A DNA stretch of 64,000 bases from Paenibacillus bouchesdurhonensis (GCF_900155685.1 NZ_LT732548.1:4392330-4456329), one strand, 5' to 3'; shown: positions 1 to 9,429, numbered from the stretch's first letter. The notes: generated by a model not told the origin, from the letters alone. Program-made: numbers and translations.

Positions 1-70
1 CCCCGCCTCTGAAGGACTGATCCCTGTCACACGTTATGGGTCAGTCCTGATTTTGAGGCGGGGATTTTTT
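1..70 (+). terminator. Rho-independent terminator of a gene left of the window
   Basis: Two nested stems (CCCCGCCTC with GAGGCGGGG, and AGGACTGA with TCAGTCCT) are followed by a run of T at 65-70. The T run places it on the + strand, so it ends a transcript that begins left of the window. Confidence 0.8.
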
Positions 71-125
71 AGATGCTGCTCGCATTTTGAGGCCAATGAC
101 TCCCCTAAGCTAGACAGCGGCTACT

Positions 126-683
126 CTAGGCTAATTGCAATAACTCCTGAATGCTGGATTTAATACTGTCGATAGAGTCGGTAGGCTCAAAGCGACGCAC
201 GACACGGCCCTGCTGATCGACGAGAAATTTAGTGAAATTCCATTTGATCGCATCGCCAACCAGCCATTGCGGTGCTTTTTCGGTTACCATCATTTTCAGC
301 AGCTTGGCATTGATATCACTCTCATCGAACCCCTGAAACGGAGCCGCCTTTTTTAAATAATCAAACAAAGGATGCGCCTGCTCCCCGTTCACTTCTACCT
401 TGGCAAATATCGGGAACTTCACGCCATAATTAATTTGGCAAAAAGACTCTGCTTCTTCGTTCGTACCCGGCTCCTGCTCCGCAAATTGATTGCAGGGAAA
501 GCCGATTACCTTGAGCCCATCCGCTTGGTACTGCTCATATAGCTTCTGCATATCATCGAACTGGGGCGTGAACTTGCATTTGCTCGCCGTATTCATAATT
601 AGAACCGGGCTGCCCTCGAAATCGTATAAAGGAAACCGCTCACCACTTGGCTTGAGTACGTTAAAATCATAGATAGTCAACAT
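126..683 (-). CDS. Glutathione peroxidase family thiol peroxidase
   Basis: 185 residues, full length for the bacterial GPx/BsaA family, which reduces hydroperoxides in the cytoplasm, usually with thioredoxin-like donors. The catalytic Cys36 lies in NTASKCKFTPQ, and the FPCNQF block (62-67), Gln70 and the WNF motif (148-150) complete the family's catalytic set. Cysteine replaces selenocysteine, as is normal in Bacillota. A GAGGTG ribosome binding site precedes the ATG. It is monocistronic. The true electron donor cannot be told from sequence. Confidence 0.93.
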   Translation of the reverse strand: MLTIYDFNVLKPSGERFPLYDFEGSPVLIMNTASKCKFTPQFDDMQKLYEQYQADGLKVIGFPCNQFAEQEPGTNEEAESFCQINYGVKFPIFAKVEVNGEQAHPLFDYLKKAAPFQGFDESDINAKLLKMMVTEKAPQWLVGDAIKWNFTKFLVDQQGRVVRRFEPTDSIDSIKSSIQELLQLA

Positions 684-805
684 GGATTTCTAGTCACCTC
701 GACAGTTATGTAGTACTTTTTCACCATATAATAGTTTCTGAGGAAATGCAACAAAGCCACCCAGGACGAGTGGTAGAAAGTAGACACTATTCCTCCAGCC
801 GATTT

Positions 806-1606
806 TCATGATTTCCTAGACAATTTTGCATAAGCCCTCGGCGATTTACCGATCACCGCTTTGAAGTCTTTGCTAAAATGAGCCTGATCGAAATATCCGA
901 GTTCCAAGGATAATTCGGTGATATCCGCTCCTTTCTCGATTGATTCGCAAGCCTCGTGCATACGATATCGATTAATCACCCATTTTGGACTGACGCCAAT
1001 GTATTGTTTGAACATGCGCTGTAAGGTGCGCGAGCTCATATTATATTCTCTCACTAGATCATCGACTCTCGTGATGCGACGATCTTCGACAATTTGATCA
1101 ATCATCTTGTTCAATAAGTCCACGTTTGGATCGGGCTCAGGCAGGTTACGAGTTAATAACACTTCCAAACACGCAAGCTTCTGATCCATTCCCCCTTGTG
1201 AAAAAATCTCATTTTCGGCCCAGCTCGCATCAAAAGGAAAGATGTCGGATATGCTTGCTGTTCGATCAATAAAGTCAGTCATAGGCAGCCCGCCATAACA
1301 ATGAAAAGCACCTGGACGGAACAATACTCCAATAATTTGCCCTTCTCCTTGAAGCAGGTATGTCGATTTTTTGCTTTCAATACCATGAATATGGGAATGC
1401 CCCTGTTGAAAAATGATATTAACCCCGGGGTGCTGCAGAACTTCCTGCCGATGCGTAAGTCCGCCATTCAAATTCCATTCGACAATCCAGTAATGCCGGA
1501 TAAGAAAACGCAAGTGTTCAGAGGGGATGTGACGCGCTATGGTAAAATTTTTTTTTGCCTCTTCCAATCGGAGAATCCCTTTATTCAATTGATTCAAATC
1601 ACTCAT
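806..1606 (-). CDS. AraC-family transcriptional regulator
   Basis: 266 residues. The C-terminal ~95 residues form the double helix-turn-helix of AraC/XylS proteins (about 165-262; a first HTH near VDDLVREYNMSSRTLQRMFKQ and the signature ELGYFDQAHFSKDFK). The N-terminal half resembles the DUF6597-type domain rather than a clear cupin. I place the start at ATG 1606 because an AAGGGGTGA site lies just upstream; the longer frame reaching 1654 has no such site. It is divergent from the SRPBCC gene at 1714, an arrangement typical of a regulator and its target, but its effector is unknown. Confidence 0.85.
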   Translation of the reverse strand: MSDLNQLNKGILRLEEAKKNFTIARHIPSEHLRFLIRHYWIVEWNLNGGLTHRQEVLQHPGVNIIFQQGHSHIHGIESKKSTYLLQGEGQIIGVLFRPGAFHCYGGLPMTDFIDRTASISDIFPFDASWAENEIFSQGGMDQKLACLEVLLTRNLPEPDPNVDLLNKMIDQIVEDRRITRVDDLVREYNMSSRTLQRMFKQYIGVSPKWVINRYRMHEACESIEKGADITELSLELGYFDQAHFSKDFKAVIGKSPRAYAKLSRKS

Positions 1607-1713
1607 CGTGGTCACCCCTTCAGAAAATGGTCGCATTTTTACAAGAAACCTCAAGATAGAATCATTATATTATAACTAGAGTTTTGTATTAACAATAGTA
1701 GGAGGAATGAAGA

Positions 1714-2169
1714 ATGAAATTGGAATACACGTTCTATATCGGAGCTAGTCCTGAACAAGTCTGGGATGTACTTATCGATCCGGAAAAATCATTCCATGCT
1801 TTTATGGGAGGAGTCATCCGATCAAGTATGCAAGTAGGGGAACCAATAGAGTTTGTCGGCCCTGGGGCGGAAGGAGAGCAAACCGTACATATTTACGGTC
1901 GGTTGTTAGCTTTCGAGAAGCACAAACTATTGAGTTACACGGATCACCCGGGACCCACCCATCACGATAGACACGCGGAACTGGAAAGTACAGTGACCCT
2001 AAGGCTAGACCAAGTTGGAGGCTGTACCCGACTCCACCTCGTAAACGATCAATGGACAGACAATAACCCGCAATTCGAGAAAGCGAATCCCCTCTGGTGG
2101 ATGATCCTTAGTAATATTAAAACAATTGCGGAAACCGGTAAACCGCTCGATTTCGGTTATGGAGTATAA
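1714..2169 (+). CDS. SRPBCC/START-like domain protein (AHSA1 type)
   Basis: 151 residues with the opening typical of the Bet v1/START fold (TFYIGASPEQVWDVLIDPEKS) and a helix-rich C-terminus. Proteins of this type bind small hydrophobic ligands or act as Aha1-like factors. Its neighbour is a divergent AraC regulator, and such AraC-SRPBCC pairs are common in Bacillota. A clear AGGAGG site sits 8 bases before the ATG. No catalytic residue can be assigned, so the function stays general. Confidence 0.8.
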   Translation: MKLEYTFYIGASPEQVWDVLIDPEKSFHAFMGGVIRSSMQVGEPIEFVGPGAEGEQTVHIYGRLLAFEKHKLLSYTDHPGPTHHDRHAELESTVTLRLDQVGGCTRLHLVNDQWTDNNPQFEKANPLWWMILSNIKTIAETGKPLDFGYGV

Positions 2170-2230
2170 GTCAGCGGTTGTCAATAGCTTCAACCTCATA
2201 ACTTAGCAGCCCTACTAGCGCGTAATGCAC

Positions 2231-2267
2231 AAAAAGCTCCTCTTTCCCAAAAACTAGGAAGAGGAGC
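2231..2267 (-). terminator. Terminator of the GH65 operon
   Basis: On the minus strand GCTCCTCTT pairs with AAGAGGAGC and is followed by five T. It lies just past the stop of the GH65-phosphoglucomutase gene. Confidence 0.8.
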
Positions 2268-2317
2268 ATGGGGCGCTTGTTGCTGATCGGCGATTGCCTT
2301 CTCCACAACGCTTGCGG

Positions 2318-5300
2318 CTAACCGATCAGTTGCCGCAGCTTGTCTAGGCTTAGCTCGGCCGTCGAGGCGAGCAGCAGGTCAGCGGCGCCGAGCTGGGCGG
2401 CGCTTCCAATGCCGACCGCCTTCATGCCTGCGGCGTGAATGGCGGCCACGCCTGCCTCGGCATCCTCGACGCCGAGGCAGTTCGCCGGATCTACGCCAAG
2501 CATTTCTGCGGCCAGCAGAAATAGTTCCGGATCCGGCTTGCCTTTGCGGGCGCTGCCAGGGTCAGCCACCGCCTGGAACCAGGAGCTGGCTCCTAGCCGC
2601 TCCAGGATAAACGGCGCATTGTGGCTGGCCGACGCCAACCCGACCGCAATCCCCTGCTCTTGCAGGCTGACGAACAGCTCGCGAATGCCCGGCAGCAGAT
2701 CGGCAGGCGTAATATGCTCGATCATTCGCTTGTAGCTCTCGTTCTTCCGCTTAGCCAGCTCCGCCTTCTCTTCCGCGGTATAGCTCCGCTCACTATCCTC
2801 GAGGACGATCTCCAGCGACTCCATCCGGCTTACACCTTTCAGGCGTTCATTCTTAACGCGGTCGAACGGCAGGCCAAGCTCCTCGGCGAGCTCTTTCCAG
2901 GCAAGATAATGGTATTCAGCCGTATCCGTAATGACACCATCGAGATCGAAAATAACGGCCTCCAATTTTTTCACGAAGGGGATGGTTACCGGCTCGCCCA
3001 GCACTAAATTCACCGTATGCCCTTTATGCCTGATCTCCAGGCCCTCCGTGCCGTCGCCGTCGAGAAGCGTATACACTACGGCCTCGCGATGGACTGATAC
3101 GTCGACCAACTGCCCGTGGTTCATCACCTTAAAGCGATAGCTATCCCACTGCTCCGGCAGCTTCGGATCAAAGCTGAGCACTCCGTCATAGGCGCGCATA
3201 CCGCCAAAACCGTTCACGATGGACATCCAGGAGCCCGCCATAGCCGCCGTATGGAGGCCATCCTTCGCATTGCGGTTCACATCGTCGAGATCCATCCGCA
3301 CCGTGCGGTCGAAATAAGTATACGCGCTCGCCAAATTTCCTATTTCGGCGGAGATGATGCTGTGAATGCATGTGGATAACGAAGAGTCATGCGTCGTAAG
3401 CGGTTCATAATAGTTGAAGTTGCGGATTTTGTCCGCCAAGGAGAAGCGATTCCCCAACAGGAACATGGCCAGAACAAGGTCAGCCTGCTTCAGCACCTGA
3501 TGCCGATAGATAACTAACGGATGGTAGTGCAGCAGCAATGGATATTTGTCTTCGGGCGTATTTTCGAAATCCCATTTCTTCTTCGTTAAAAACGTATCAT
3601 CCTGCGCATAGATGCCCAGTTCCTTATCAAACGGAATGAACATCTTCTCCGCCGCAACCAGCCATCCTTCGATCTCATCCTCCGTGATCTCAAGCTTTCG
3701 GCACAGCTGTTCATAGTGCTGCGGATACTGCTCACGCAGCATCGCTGCCGTCTCGTAAGTATAGATCAACTGTTCCTGAACCATCAGATTCGTATACGCA
3801 TTGTTGTTGACGATCGCTGTATATTCGTCCGGTCCGGTGACCGCATCAATGCAGAACGCACCCCCACGCGCCGGGTTGTAATGACCGAGATCCGCCCAGA
3901 ACCGGGACGTCTCGAACAGAATCTCCGCCCCCTTCGCCACGAGGAATTCCGTATCCCCTGTCGCCTGCACGTACTGCTTAATCCCATAAGCGATATCTGC
4001 ATTAATGTGTGCCTGAGCTGTTCCTGCTGGGAAGTAAGCCGAGTTCTCGGCACCGTCGATCGTGCGCCAAGGATAGAGCGCGCCCTTCTGCGACATAACG
4101 GCTGCCCGTTCCCGTGCTTTATCCAGCGTGTTATAACGGAACTCCAACAGGGCTCTGCCGATTTCAGGCTGGGTATACGTAAAGAACGGCAAAATATACA
4201 TTTCCGTATCCCAGAAATAATGACCTTCATAACCTTCTCCGGTAAGACCCTTCGCACCGATATTCGTGATGCCGTCACGACCTACAGATTGCAGCAGAGC
4301 AAAGGCATTGAAGCGAATCCCCTGCTGCAGCGCCACATCCCCGTTGATCTCCACGTCGGCATGATGCCAGTATCGCTCCAAATAAGCGATTTGCTCCCTA
4401 GCGAGCAGCTCAAACCCGCTGTCGTACGCATAACGTAGCACCTCGCTGCTCCGGCTGACCAGCTCTGCCTCCGCATAATCCCGTGTCGTGTGATACGAGA
4501 TGTATTTCGTCAGCCGGGCCGTCTCGCCGCTTTTAAGTCGCAGCTTATACTTGGCCGACGTCCGCTGCTCATTCTGCTGGACGGACATTTCGTATCCCCA
4601 AGGAGCTTCAATGCGATGACTCATCGCGGTGAGCAGCGCAAACTCCGTATACCGAGTGCGATGCCTCATCCATAGCATCGCTTTCTCGTGCCCGTTCTCC
4701 TCCAGCAGCAAATTCGGTTCGGATCGGGTACCGCCAAGTCGAGGATCATCCGTCGCTTCCGGCTCGGCAATTTTACCTTCCATCGCGGATATCAGAGCCA
4801 CATCACCCTCAAAGTTTAGCGCGGTCACCTCATAGTGAATCGCTGCCAAATGCTTGTGCTGCAAAGCGACCATCCGCTGGATACGAATCATCACGCGGTG
4901 TCCCGCCGGAGATTCCCATTCGATCTCGCGTTCCAAGATTCCCTTTTGCATATTCAATTGCCGCTTGGAGCGATGCAGCTTGCCCGCATGGAAATGAAAC
5001 GGATGGCCTTCGACTCTCAGCTCGACGAGTTGTGCGTTCGGAACATTGAGCATCGACTGATTGCGCGTTGGATACCCGTAGGCTCCCTCGGGATAGACGA
5101 TCGGCTCGGAGTCATAAAAGCCGTTCAAATAGTTGCCGATGACCGATTTTCCCTTCTTGCCATAATATCCTTCCTCAAAGTTGCCGCGCATGCCAATATA
5201 TCCATTGCCTAAAGCGAAGATACTCTCATTTCTTTGATTGTTCTCTTCGTCATAGGACTCCTCGGTAACGCACCACTCCTGATAAGGATACAGCGCCCTC

Positions 5301-5326
5301 GGATGCACGTATGGTTTCATTTTCAT
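2318..5326 (-). CDS. GH65 disaccharide phosphorylase fused to beta-phosphoglucomutase
   Basis: 1002 residues, two enzymes in one chain. Residues 1-~780 are a complete GH65 inverting phosphorylase (maltose, kojibiose, nigerose or trehalose type): FWDTEMYILP near 371-380 and TGPDEY at 497-502, whose Glu501 is the expected general acid. Residues ~786-1002 are a HAD-family beta-phosphoglucomutase with nucleophile Asp794 and acid/base Asp796 in FDLDG, the KGKPDP motif and GVEDAEAG. The chain would split an alpha-glucosyl disaccharide with phosphate into glucose plus beta-glucose 1-phosphate and convert the latter to glucose 6-phosphate. It is the last gene of the lacI-SBP-permease operon. In many bacteria the two activities are separate neighbouring genes. 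The exact disaccharide cannot be read from sequence. Confidence 0.9.
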   Translation of the reverse strand: MKMKPYVHPRALYPYQEWCVTEESYDEENNQRNESIFALGNGYIGMRGNFEEGYYGKKGKSVIGNYLNGFYDSEPIVYPEGAYGYPTRNQSMLNVPNAQLVELRVEGHPFHFHAGKLHRSKRQLNMQKGILEREIEWESPAGHRVMIRIQRMVALQHKHLAAIHYEVTALNFEGDVALISAMEGKIAEPEATDDPRLGGTRSEPNLLLEENGHEKAMLWMRHRTRYTEFALLTAMSHRIEAPWGYEMSVQQNEQRTSAKYKLRLKSGETARLTKYISYHTTRDYAEAELVSRSSEVLRYAYDSGFELLAREQIAYLERYWHHADVEINGDVALQQGIRFNAFALLQSVGRDGITNIGAKGLTGEGYEGHYFWDTEMYILPFFTYTQPEIGRALLEFRYNTLDKARERAAVMSQKGALYPWRTIDGAENSAYFPAGTAQAHINADIAYGIKQYVQATGDTEFLVAKGAEILFETSRFWADLGHYNPARGGAFCIDAVTGPDEYTAIVNNNAYTNLMVQEQLIYTYETAAMLREQYPQHYEQLCRKLEITEDEIEGWLVAAEKMFIPFDKELGIYAQDDTFLTKKKWDFENTPEDKYPLLLHYHPLVIYRHQVLKQADLVLAMFLLGNRFSLADKIRNFNYYEPLTTHDSSLSTCIHSIISAEIGNLASAYTYFDRTVRMDLDDVNRNAKDGLHTAAMAGSWMSIVNGFGGMRAYDGVLSFDPKLPEQWDSYRFKVMNHGQLVDVSVHREAVVYTLLDGDGTEGLEIRHKGHTVNLVLGEPVTIPFVKKLEAVIFDLDGVITDTAEYHYLAWKELAEELGLPFDRVKNERLKGVSRMESLEIVLEDSERSYTAEEKAELAKRKNESYKRMIEHITPADLLPGIRELFVSLQEQGIAVGLASASHNAPFILERLGASSWFQAVADPGSARKGKPDPELFLLAAEMLGVDPANCLGVEDAEAGVAAIHAAGMKAVGIGSAAQLGAADLLLASTAELSLDKLRQLIG

Positions 5327-5389
5327 CTCTACCCGGCCCCTCCAATTCCGTAATCGTTCTCTTGTTGATTGTTGTTACAGTGCTTATAC

Positions 5390-6481
5390 TTAGCCCTTGA
5401 CCGATCCACCCATAAGCCCTTTGACGAAATATTTCTGCAAGAGGAAGAAAATCGTCAGCGGCATCAGCATCGAAATAAAAGCGGCCGAAGTCAGCAAATG
5501 CCAGTCATTGCCCCGTGATCCGACAAGATCGGCGATCTTCATGGACATAACCTGTACGCCCGGCTGGTTGCCAATGAAGATGAGCGATACGAGATAATCG
5601 TTCCATACCCACAGGAACTGGAAGATCGCGATCGACGCCAAGGCCGGCACGGACAGCGGCAGGATCAGACGGCTGAAAATCGTAAAATGGCTCGCACCGT
5701 CAATGAATGCCGACTCGAACAAATCTTTCGGCAGCTGGCTGATAAAATTGTACATGAAGTACGTGACAAGCGGCAGACCGAACGCGGTATGCGCTAGCCA
5801 AATGCCCAGGTAGCTGCCGTTCAGGCCTAGCGCCGTGTAATCCTTCAGAATCGGAATCAGCGCGACCTGAATCGGAATGACGAGCATGGCGATAATAATG
5901 ACAAATAGCGTTTTGCGGCCCGGAAATCGCAGCCAAGCAAAGGCGTATGCCGCAAACGAAGCGATCAGCACCGGAATGATCGTCGCCGGTACGGCAATGG
6001 TCAGCGTGTTCCAGAAGGCCTGGGACAGGCCGGTTCCTTTTTGCACCGTTTCGCTGCCGTCCCCGAGCTTCAGCTTGTATTCCTTCCCAGACAATACGTT
6101 CTTGTAGTTGTCCAGCGTAAAATTAGGTTTCACTTCCCAGCCTCGCTCCTGCATGTTGAGCGTACGGGCTCTGCGGTTCTCCCACACCAGGCGATGATCA
6201 CCCTCGGCCACACCGGCTTTCAACTGATCATCCGTATAGGTTTTGCCATTAACCTCAATCGGCTCGCGAAGATCGACCTCTTTAGATAGCTGCAGGGTCT
6301 CTCCAGACTTCCATTCCTGATGAGGGAACACCTTCCACCAGCCAGTCTGAAGAATATCCGCCGCAGGCCTGAATGAGGAGATGAATAATCCCAGCGTCGG
6401 GAGCACCCAGATGAAGCAGATGATGCCGAGTACGACATTGACTACCGTCTTGCTTCCTTTTCTCTTTTTACGGCCGACCAT
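5390..6481 (-). CDS. Carbohydrate ABC transporter permease (MalG type)
   Basis: 363-residue inner-membrane permease with the EAA loop (SAFIDGASHFTIFSRLILPLS) that contacts the ATPase. About six membrane segments are visible. An unusually long extracytoplasmic stretch (about residues 40-150) separates TM1 from the core, compared with roughly 50-70 residues in ordinary MalG proteins. Its ATG directly abuts the stop of the upstream MalF-type gene, which points to coupled translation. It ends 63 bases before the GH65 fusion. It should form the translocation pore for the disaccharide with its MalF partner. Confidence 0.92.
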   Translation of the reverse strand: MVGRKKRKGSKTVVNVVLGIICFIWVLPTLGLFISSFRPAADILQTGWWKVFPHQEWKSGETLQLSKEVDLREPIEVNGKTYTDDQLKAGVAEGDHRLVWENRRARTLNMQERGWEVKPNFTLDNYKNVLSGKEYKLKLGDGSETVQKGTGLSQAFWNTLTIAVPATIIPVLIASFAAYAFAWLRFPGRKTLFVIIIAMLVIPIQVALIPILKDYTALGLNGSYLGIWLAHTAFGLPLVTYFMYNFISQLPKDLFESAFIDGASHFTIFSRLILPLSVPALASIAIFQFLWVWNDYLVSLIFIGNQPGVQVMSMKIADLVGSRGNDWHLLTSAAFISMLMPLTIFFLLQKYFVKGLMGGSVKG

Positions 6482-7564
6482 TTAGAATCCCCCCTGCTTG
6501 CGGAACTGGCGCAAATTGATAATGATGACAGGCAAGACGGCGATTAGCAGCACGATAGCCAGCGTGGAGCCGTAACCGAAGTTGCGGTACATGAAAAACT
6601 GCCGGTAGAACTGCGTTGCAACAACCTCTGTATCGTATTGACCTCCCGTCATCACCATGACGACGTCAAATATTTTCAAAGTGAATACAATAATGGTCGT
6701 GGTGACCGTCAAAATCGTACTAGAGATATATGGAATCATAATGCCGAAGAAAATCTTCACTTCGCCCGCCCCATCTACGCGCGCCGCCTCTAGAATATCC
6801 TCGGGGACGCCCTTGATCGCCGCGGAGAAAATAACCATCGCAAATCCCGTTTGCATCCAAATGAGTATCAAGATCAAGAAAAAGTTATTCCATGGCTGGA
6901 GCATACTCGTCCAGGCCTGCGGCTCGCCGCCAAAAAATGTAACGATCGCGTTCAAAATCCCGATCTGCTCATCGCCCGGCTGATAATAGTAAACAAATTT
7001 CCAAATGACGCCGGCGGCCACAAAGGAAATCGCCATCGGCATGAAGATGATCGACTTGGCGATCTTCTCGTAGCTGCTGCGGTCGGCCAGAATTGCAATC
7101 AGCAGCCCCAAGCTTACGCAGGCCAGCGTTCCGACGAATACCCACAGCAGGTTGTTGCGCAGCGCCGTCGCGAGCAGACGATCAGTAAAAATAGCCGCAT
7201 AGTTGGCCAGCCCGACGAACTTATCCGAGGAAGCATTGAAGAAGCTTAAGTAAAGCGTCCGCAATGCAGGCAGAACAAGCAGCCAGCCCAGGACGAGCGT
7301 TGCCGGGCCGACGAAGATGAAGGGCAGAACTTTCCGGCGGACATGCTCCGGGTACTGCTCGACAGCCCAGTTAAACGTATAGTAGATGAGATACACGCCG
7401 ACGACTCCCCATAGCACGGCGAATACAGCCGTCAGGAGCGGGTTTAGCGTCGAATCGCGGAAAAAAACGAATATGGAACCGTGTACGGCGATATTGGCCA
7501 ATAGTACAAGCAAGGATAAGAGCACGGCTTTCATGCTAATTGTTGGTTTTGCTTGTGCACTCAT
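6482..7564 (-). CDS. Carbohydrate ABC transporter permease (MalF type)
   Basis: 360 residues with an N-terminal pair of hydrophobic segments, then the permease core with the EAA loop (EAARVDGAGEVKIFFGIMIP). It pairs with the MalG-type permease encoded with no gap downstream. No ATPase gene is present in this operon, so a shared MsmX/UgpC-type ATPase encoded elsewhere is the likely energiser; this is the usual Bacillota arrangement but is an inference here. A strong TAGGAGGAG site precedes the ATG. Confidence 0.92.
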   Translation of the reverse strand: MSAQAKPTISMKAVLLSLLVLLANIAVHGSIFVFFRDSTLNPLLTAVFAVLWGVVGVYLIYYTFNWAVEQYPEHVRRKVLPFIFVGPATLVLGWLLVLPALRTLYLSFFNASSDKFVGLANYAAIFTDRLLATALRNNLLWVFVGTLACVSLGLLIAILADRSSYEKIAKSIIFMPMAISFVAAGVIWKFVYYYQPGDEQIGILNAIVTFFGGEPQAWTSMLQPWNNFFLILILIWMQTGFAMVIFSAAIKGVPEDILEAARVDGAGEVKIFFGIMIPYISSTILTVTTTIIVFTLKIFDVVMVMTGGQYDTEVVATQFYRQFFMYRNFGYGSTLAIVLLIAVLPVIIINLRQFRKQGGF

Positions 7565-7582
7565 AATAGCTCCTCCTATAAG

Positions 7583-7688
7583 TTTTGCGGAGCAAAACTA
7601 TCTTCGTAAGCATACACTTGTTTTGCGAAGCAAAACTATCTTCGTAAGCATACGCTTGTTTTGCGGAGCAAAACTATCTTCGTAAGCC
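7583..7688. repeat. 38-bp tandem palindromic repeat, 2.8 copies
   Basis: Units at 7583-7620, 7621-7658 and 7659-7688 (partial) are nearly identical. Each contains the stem AGTTTTGC/GCAAAACT with a 3-base loop (one position varies between copies), and a shorter AAGC/GCTT stem. It lies between the binding-protein gene and the permease genes, inside the same transcript. It may be a REP-like element or an mRNA-stability structure that lowers permease expression relative to the binding protein. Confidence 0.9.
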
Positions 7689-7719
7689 TTGAATTACTTC
7701 GTGATCAAAAGTGGATAAG

Positions 7720-7771
7720 ACAGGAAAAGAGGAGCAGCTACCATTTGAACTACAGTGCCCCTCTTTCCTGT
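7720..7771 (-). terminator. Hairpin between binding-protein and permease genes (partial terminator or mRNA stabiliser)
   Basis: ACAGGAAAGAGGGGC pairs with the downstream arm GCTCCTCTTTTCCTGT on the minus strand with one bulge. Only a weak U-rich tail follows, so partial read-through into the permeases is expected. Such a hairpin 3' of a binding-protein gene is a known way of making more binding protein than permease. Confidence 0.6.
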
Positions 7772-7832
7772 TCATACCGTGCTAATAGAGATGATTTCGA
7801 CCGATGAGACCGATGATTTTACAATATGTGGA

Positions 7833-9239
7833 TTAGTTGTCCCAACCGGACTGAATTTGCTTCAATGCGTCATCCAAAGTTGCCGTACCACTCACGTAGT
7901 CAGTCATGCCTTTCCAGAACGTACCTGCGCCGACCTTACCCGGCATCAAGTCAGATCCGTCGAAGCGGAGTGTTGATGCGTCCTGCACAAGCTTCGCCAT
8001 GCGGCGGTCGGATTCGGAGCTGTACCAGTCGAGAGATGCGTCATTCATTGGCGCGATTACGCCGCCGGATTGTACCCATGTCTTAATGGATTCGCCCGTC
8101 GTGAAGAATTCCATCACCGCGCGAACTTCCGGACGGTCATTAAACATCGCGTAAATGTCGCCTGCTACAAGTACTGGCTTGCCGTATTCTTCATCAATAG
8201 ATGGCAGGTAGAACCAATCGTAGTCTTCATCCACTTTAACCGTTTCGGGGAAGAAGCTGGTAATAAAGTTCCCTTGACGGTGGAACCAGGCTTTCGGAGG
8301 ATCCGTAAACATCGGAGCCGGGGCATCGCCAAAAGCTGTAGTAACGATCGATTTCGTCCCGCCGTACACATAATCTTTATTCATCCAAATGTCAGACATG
8401 AGTTCCACAGCACGCTTCACTTCAGGTGATGTGAACGGCAGCTCGCCGCTCACCCATTTATCGTAATTCTCTGGGGAAGTTGTGCGAAGCATAATATCTT
8501 CAACCCAGTCTGTCGCCGTCCAGCCCGTTGCTGCGCCACTTTCGATACCGATGGACCAAGCAGGATCACCGTCTTTTGCAATTTGCTCGGTCAAGGCCAT
8601 AAGTTCATCCCATGTCTCCGGAATTTCATAACCTGCCTCTTCAAACTGCTTCTTCGGATACCACACCAAGCTCTTTACGTTGCTGCGGTTCCAGATCCCG
8701 GCCAAGATTGTGCCGTCTTTGCCGTCCATTGTCCCCATGTCAAGCCAGCTTTGGTTGTAGTTCGCTTTCAATTTGTCCTGGTCAAGAATGTTGGTCAAGT
8801 CGATGACCTTCCCCGTCTTCGCGATCGAAGCCAGCAGACCCGGCTGCGGGAAGTCGGCAATATCAGGGGCATTTCCGCCGTCAACGCGAATATTGATCGT
8901 AGCTTCGAACTCTTTGGAGCCTTCATATTGAATATCGATTCCGGTCTTTTCCTCAAACTCTTTAATGCTGTTCTCGAATTTTACTTGGTCAGCATCCACG
9001 AACGGACCGAACATCGTTACCTTCGTCCCTTTATACTCCCCTTTCAACGCAAGCTCCAGAGGCGAAAGATTCTCGTTGCTTCCTTCATTCACTGCTCCTT
9101 GGTTGTTGCTGCCGGTCTGGTTATTTGCTGGCGGCTCATTCTTCGCCGTACTTCCTCCTCCACAGGCGCTGAGTACCATCGTGAAAGATAGCAACAGTAC
9201 TAGAAGCAATGACATTTTGCGTCCTACAGCGTTCTTCAT
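7833..9239 (-). CDS. Extracellular sugar-binding lipoprotein of the ABC transporter
   Basis: 468 residues. A lipoprotein signal peptide ends in the lipobox LSAC with lipidated Cys26, followed by a Gly/Ser/Asn-rich linker. The rest is a family 1 solute-binding protein (EEFEEKTGIDIQYEGSKEFE, GNAPDIADFPQPG). I choose ATG 9239 because it begins the signal peptide and has an AAAGGGGA site; the frame reads on upstream to 9371 without a start of comparable quality. Anchored outside the membrane, it would capture the disaccharide for the two permeases downstream. Confidence 0.93.
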   Translation of the reverse strand: MKNAVGRKMSLLLVLLLSFTMVLSACGGGSTAKNEPPANNQTGSNNQGAVNEGSNENLSPLELALKGEYKGTKVTMFGPFVDADQVKFENSIKEFEEKTGIDIQYEGSKEFEATINIRVDGGNAPDIADFPQPGLLASIAKTGKVIDLTNILDQDKLKANYNQSWLDMGTMDGKDGTILAGIWNRSNVKSLVWYPKKQFEEAGYEIPETWDELMALTEQIAKDGDPAWSIGIESGAATGWTATDWVEDIMLRTTSPENYDKWVSGELPFTSPEVKRAVELMSDIWMNKDYVYGGTKSIVTTAFGDAPAPMFTDPPKAWFHRQGNFITSFFPETVKVDEDYDWFYLPSIDEEYGKPVLVAGDIYAMFNDRPEVRAVMEFFTTGESIKTWVQSGGVIAPMNDASLDWYSSESDRRMAKLVQDASTLRFDGSDLMPGKVGAGTFWKGMTDYVSGTATLDDALKQIQSGWDN

Positions 9240-9429
9240 CTCATGAACATCCCCTTTATTTTTTAAAATTTTGCGTCCCTGTTCAAGGGTCTTGCCTGTC
9301 TTCTTGACGTTCTTGGTTTTCTTCCCTGTCCGGCTTCTGACTGGCCGCCAAACATTCCTCTCCAGGATCACCCCCTTAAAAACATAAATAGTCGTTCTTT
9401 AGCTAAAATAATATCATGGCGCACCAGAT

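Noticed and set aside
3716..4438. Long plus-strand frame inside the GH65 gene
   Set aside because: It is fully antisense to a well-conserved enzyme, has no ribosome binding site and no recognisable domain.
7583..7688. CRISPR-like array
   Set aside because: The repeats are directly adjacent with no unique spacers, and there are no cas genes.
8583..9191. 202-codon plus-strand frame opposite the sugar-binding protein
   Set aside because: Antisense shadow of the binding-protein gene; no start signal.
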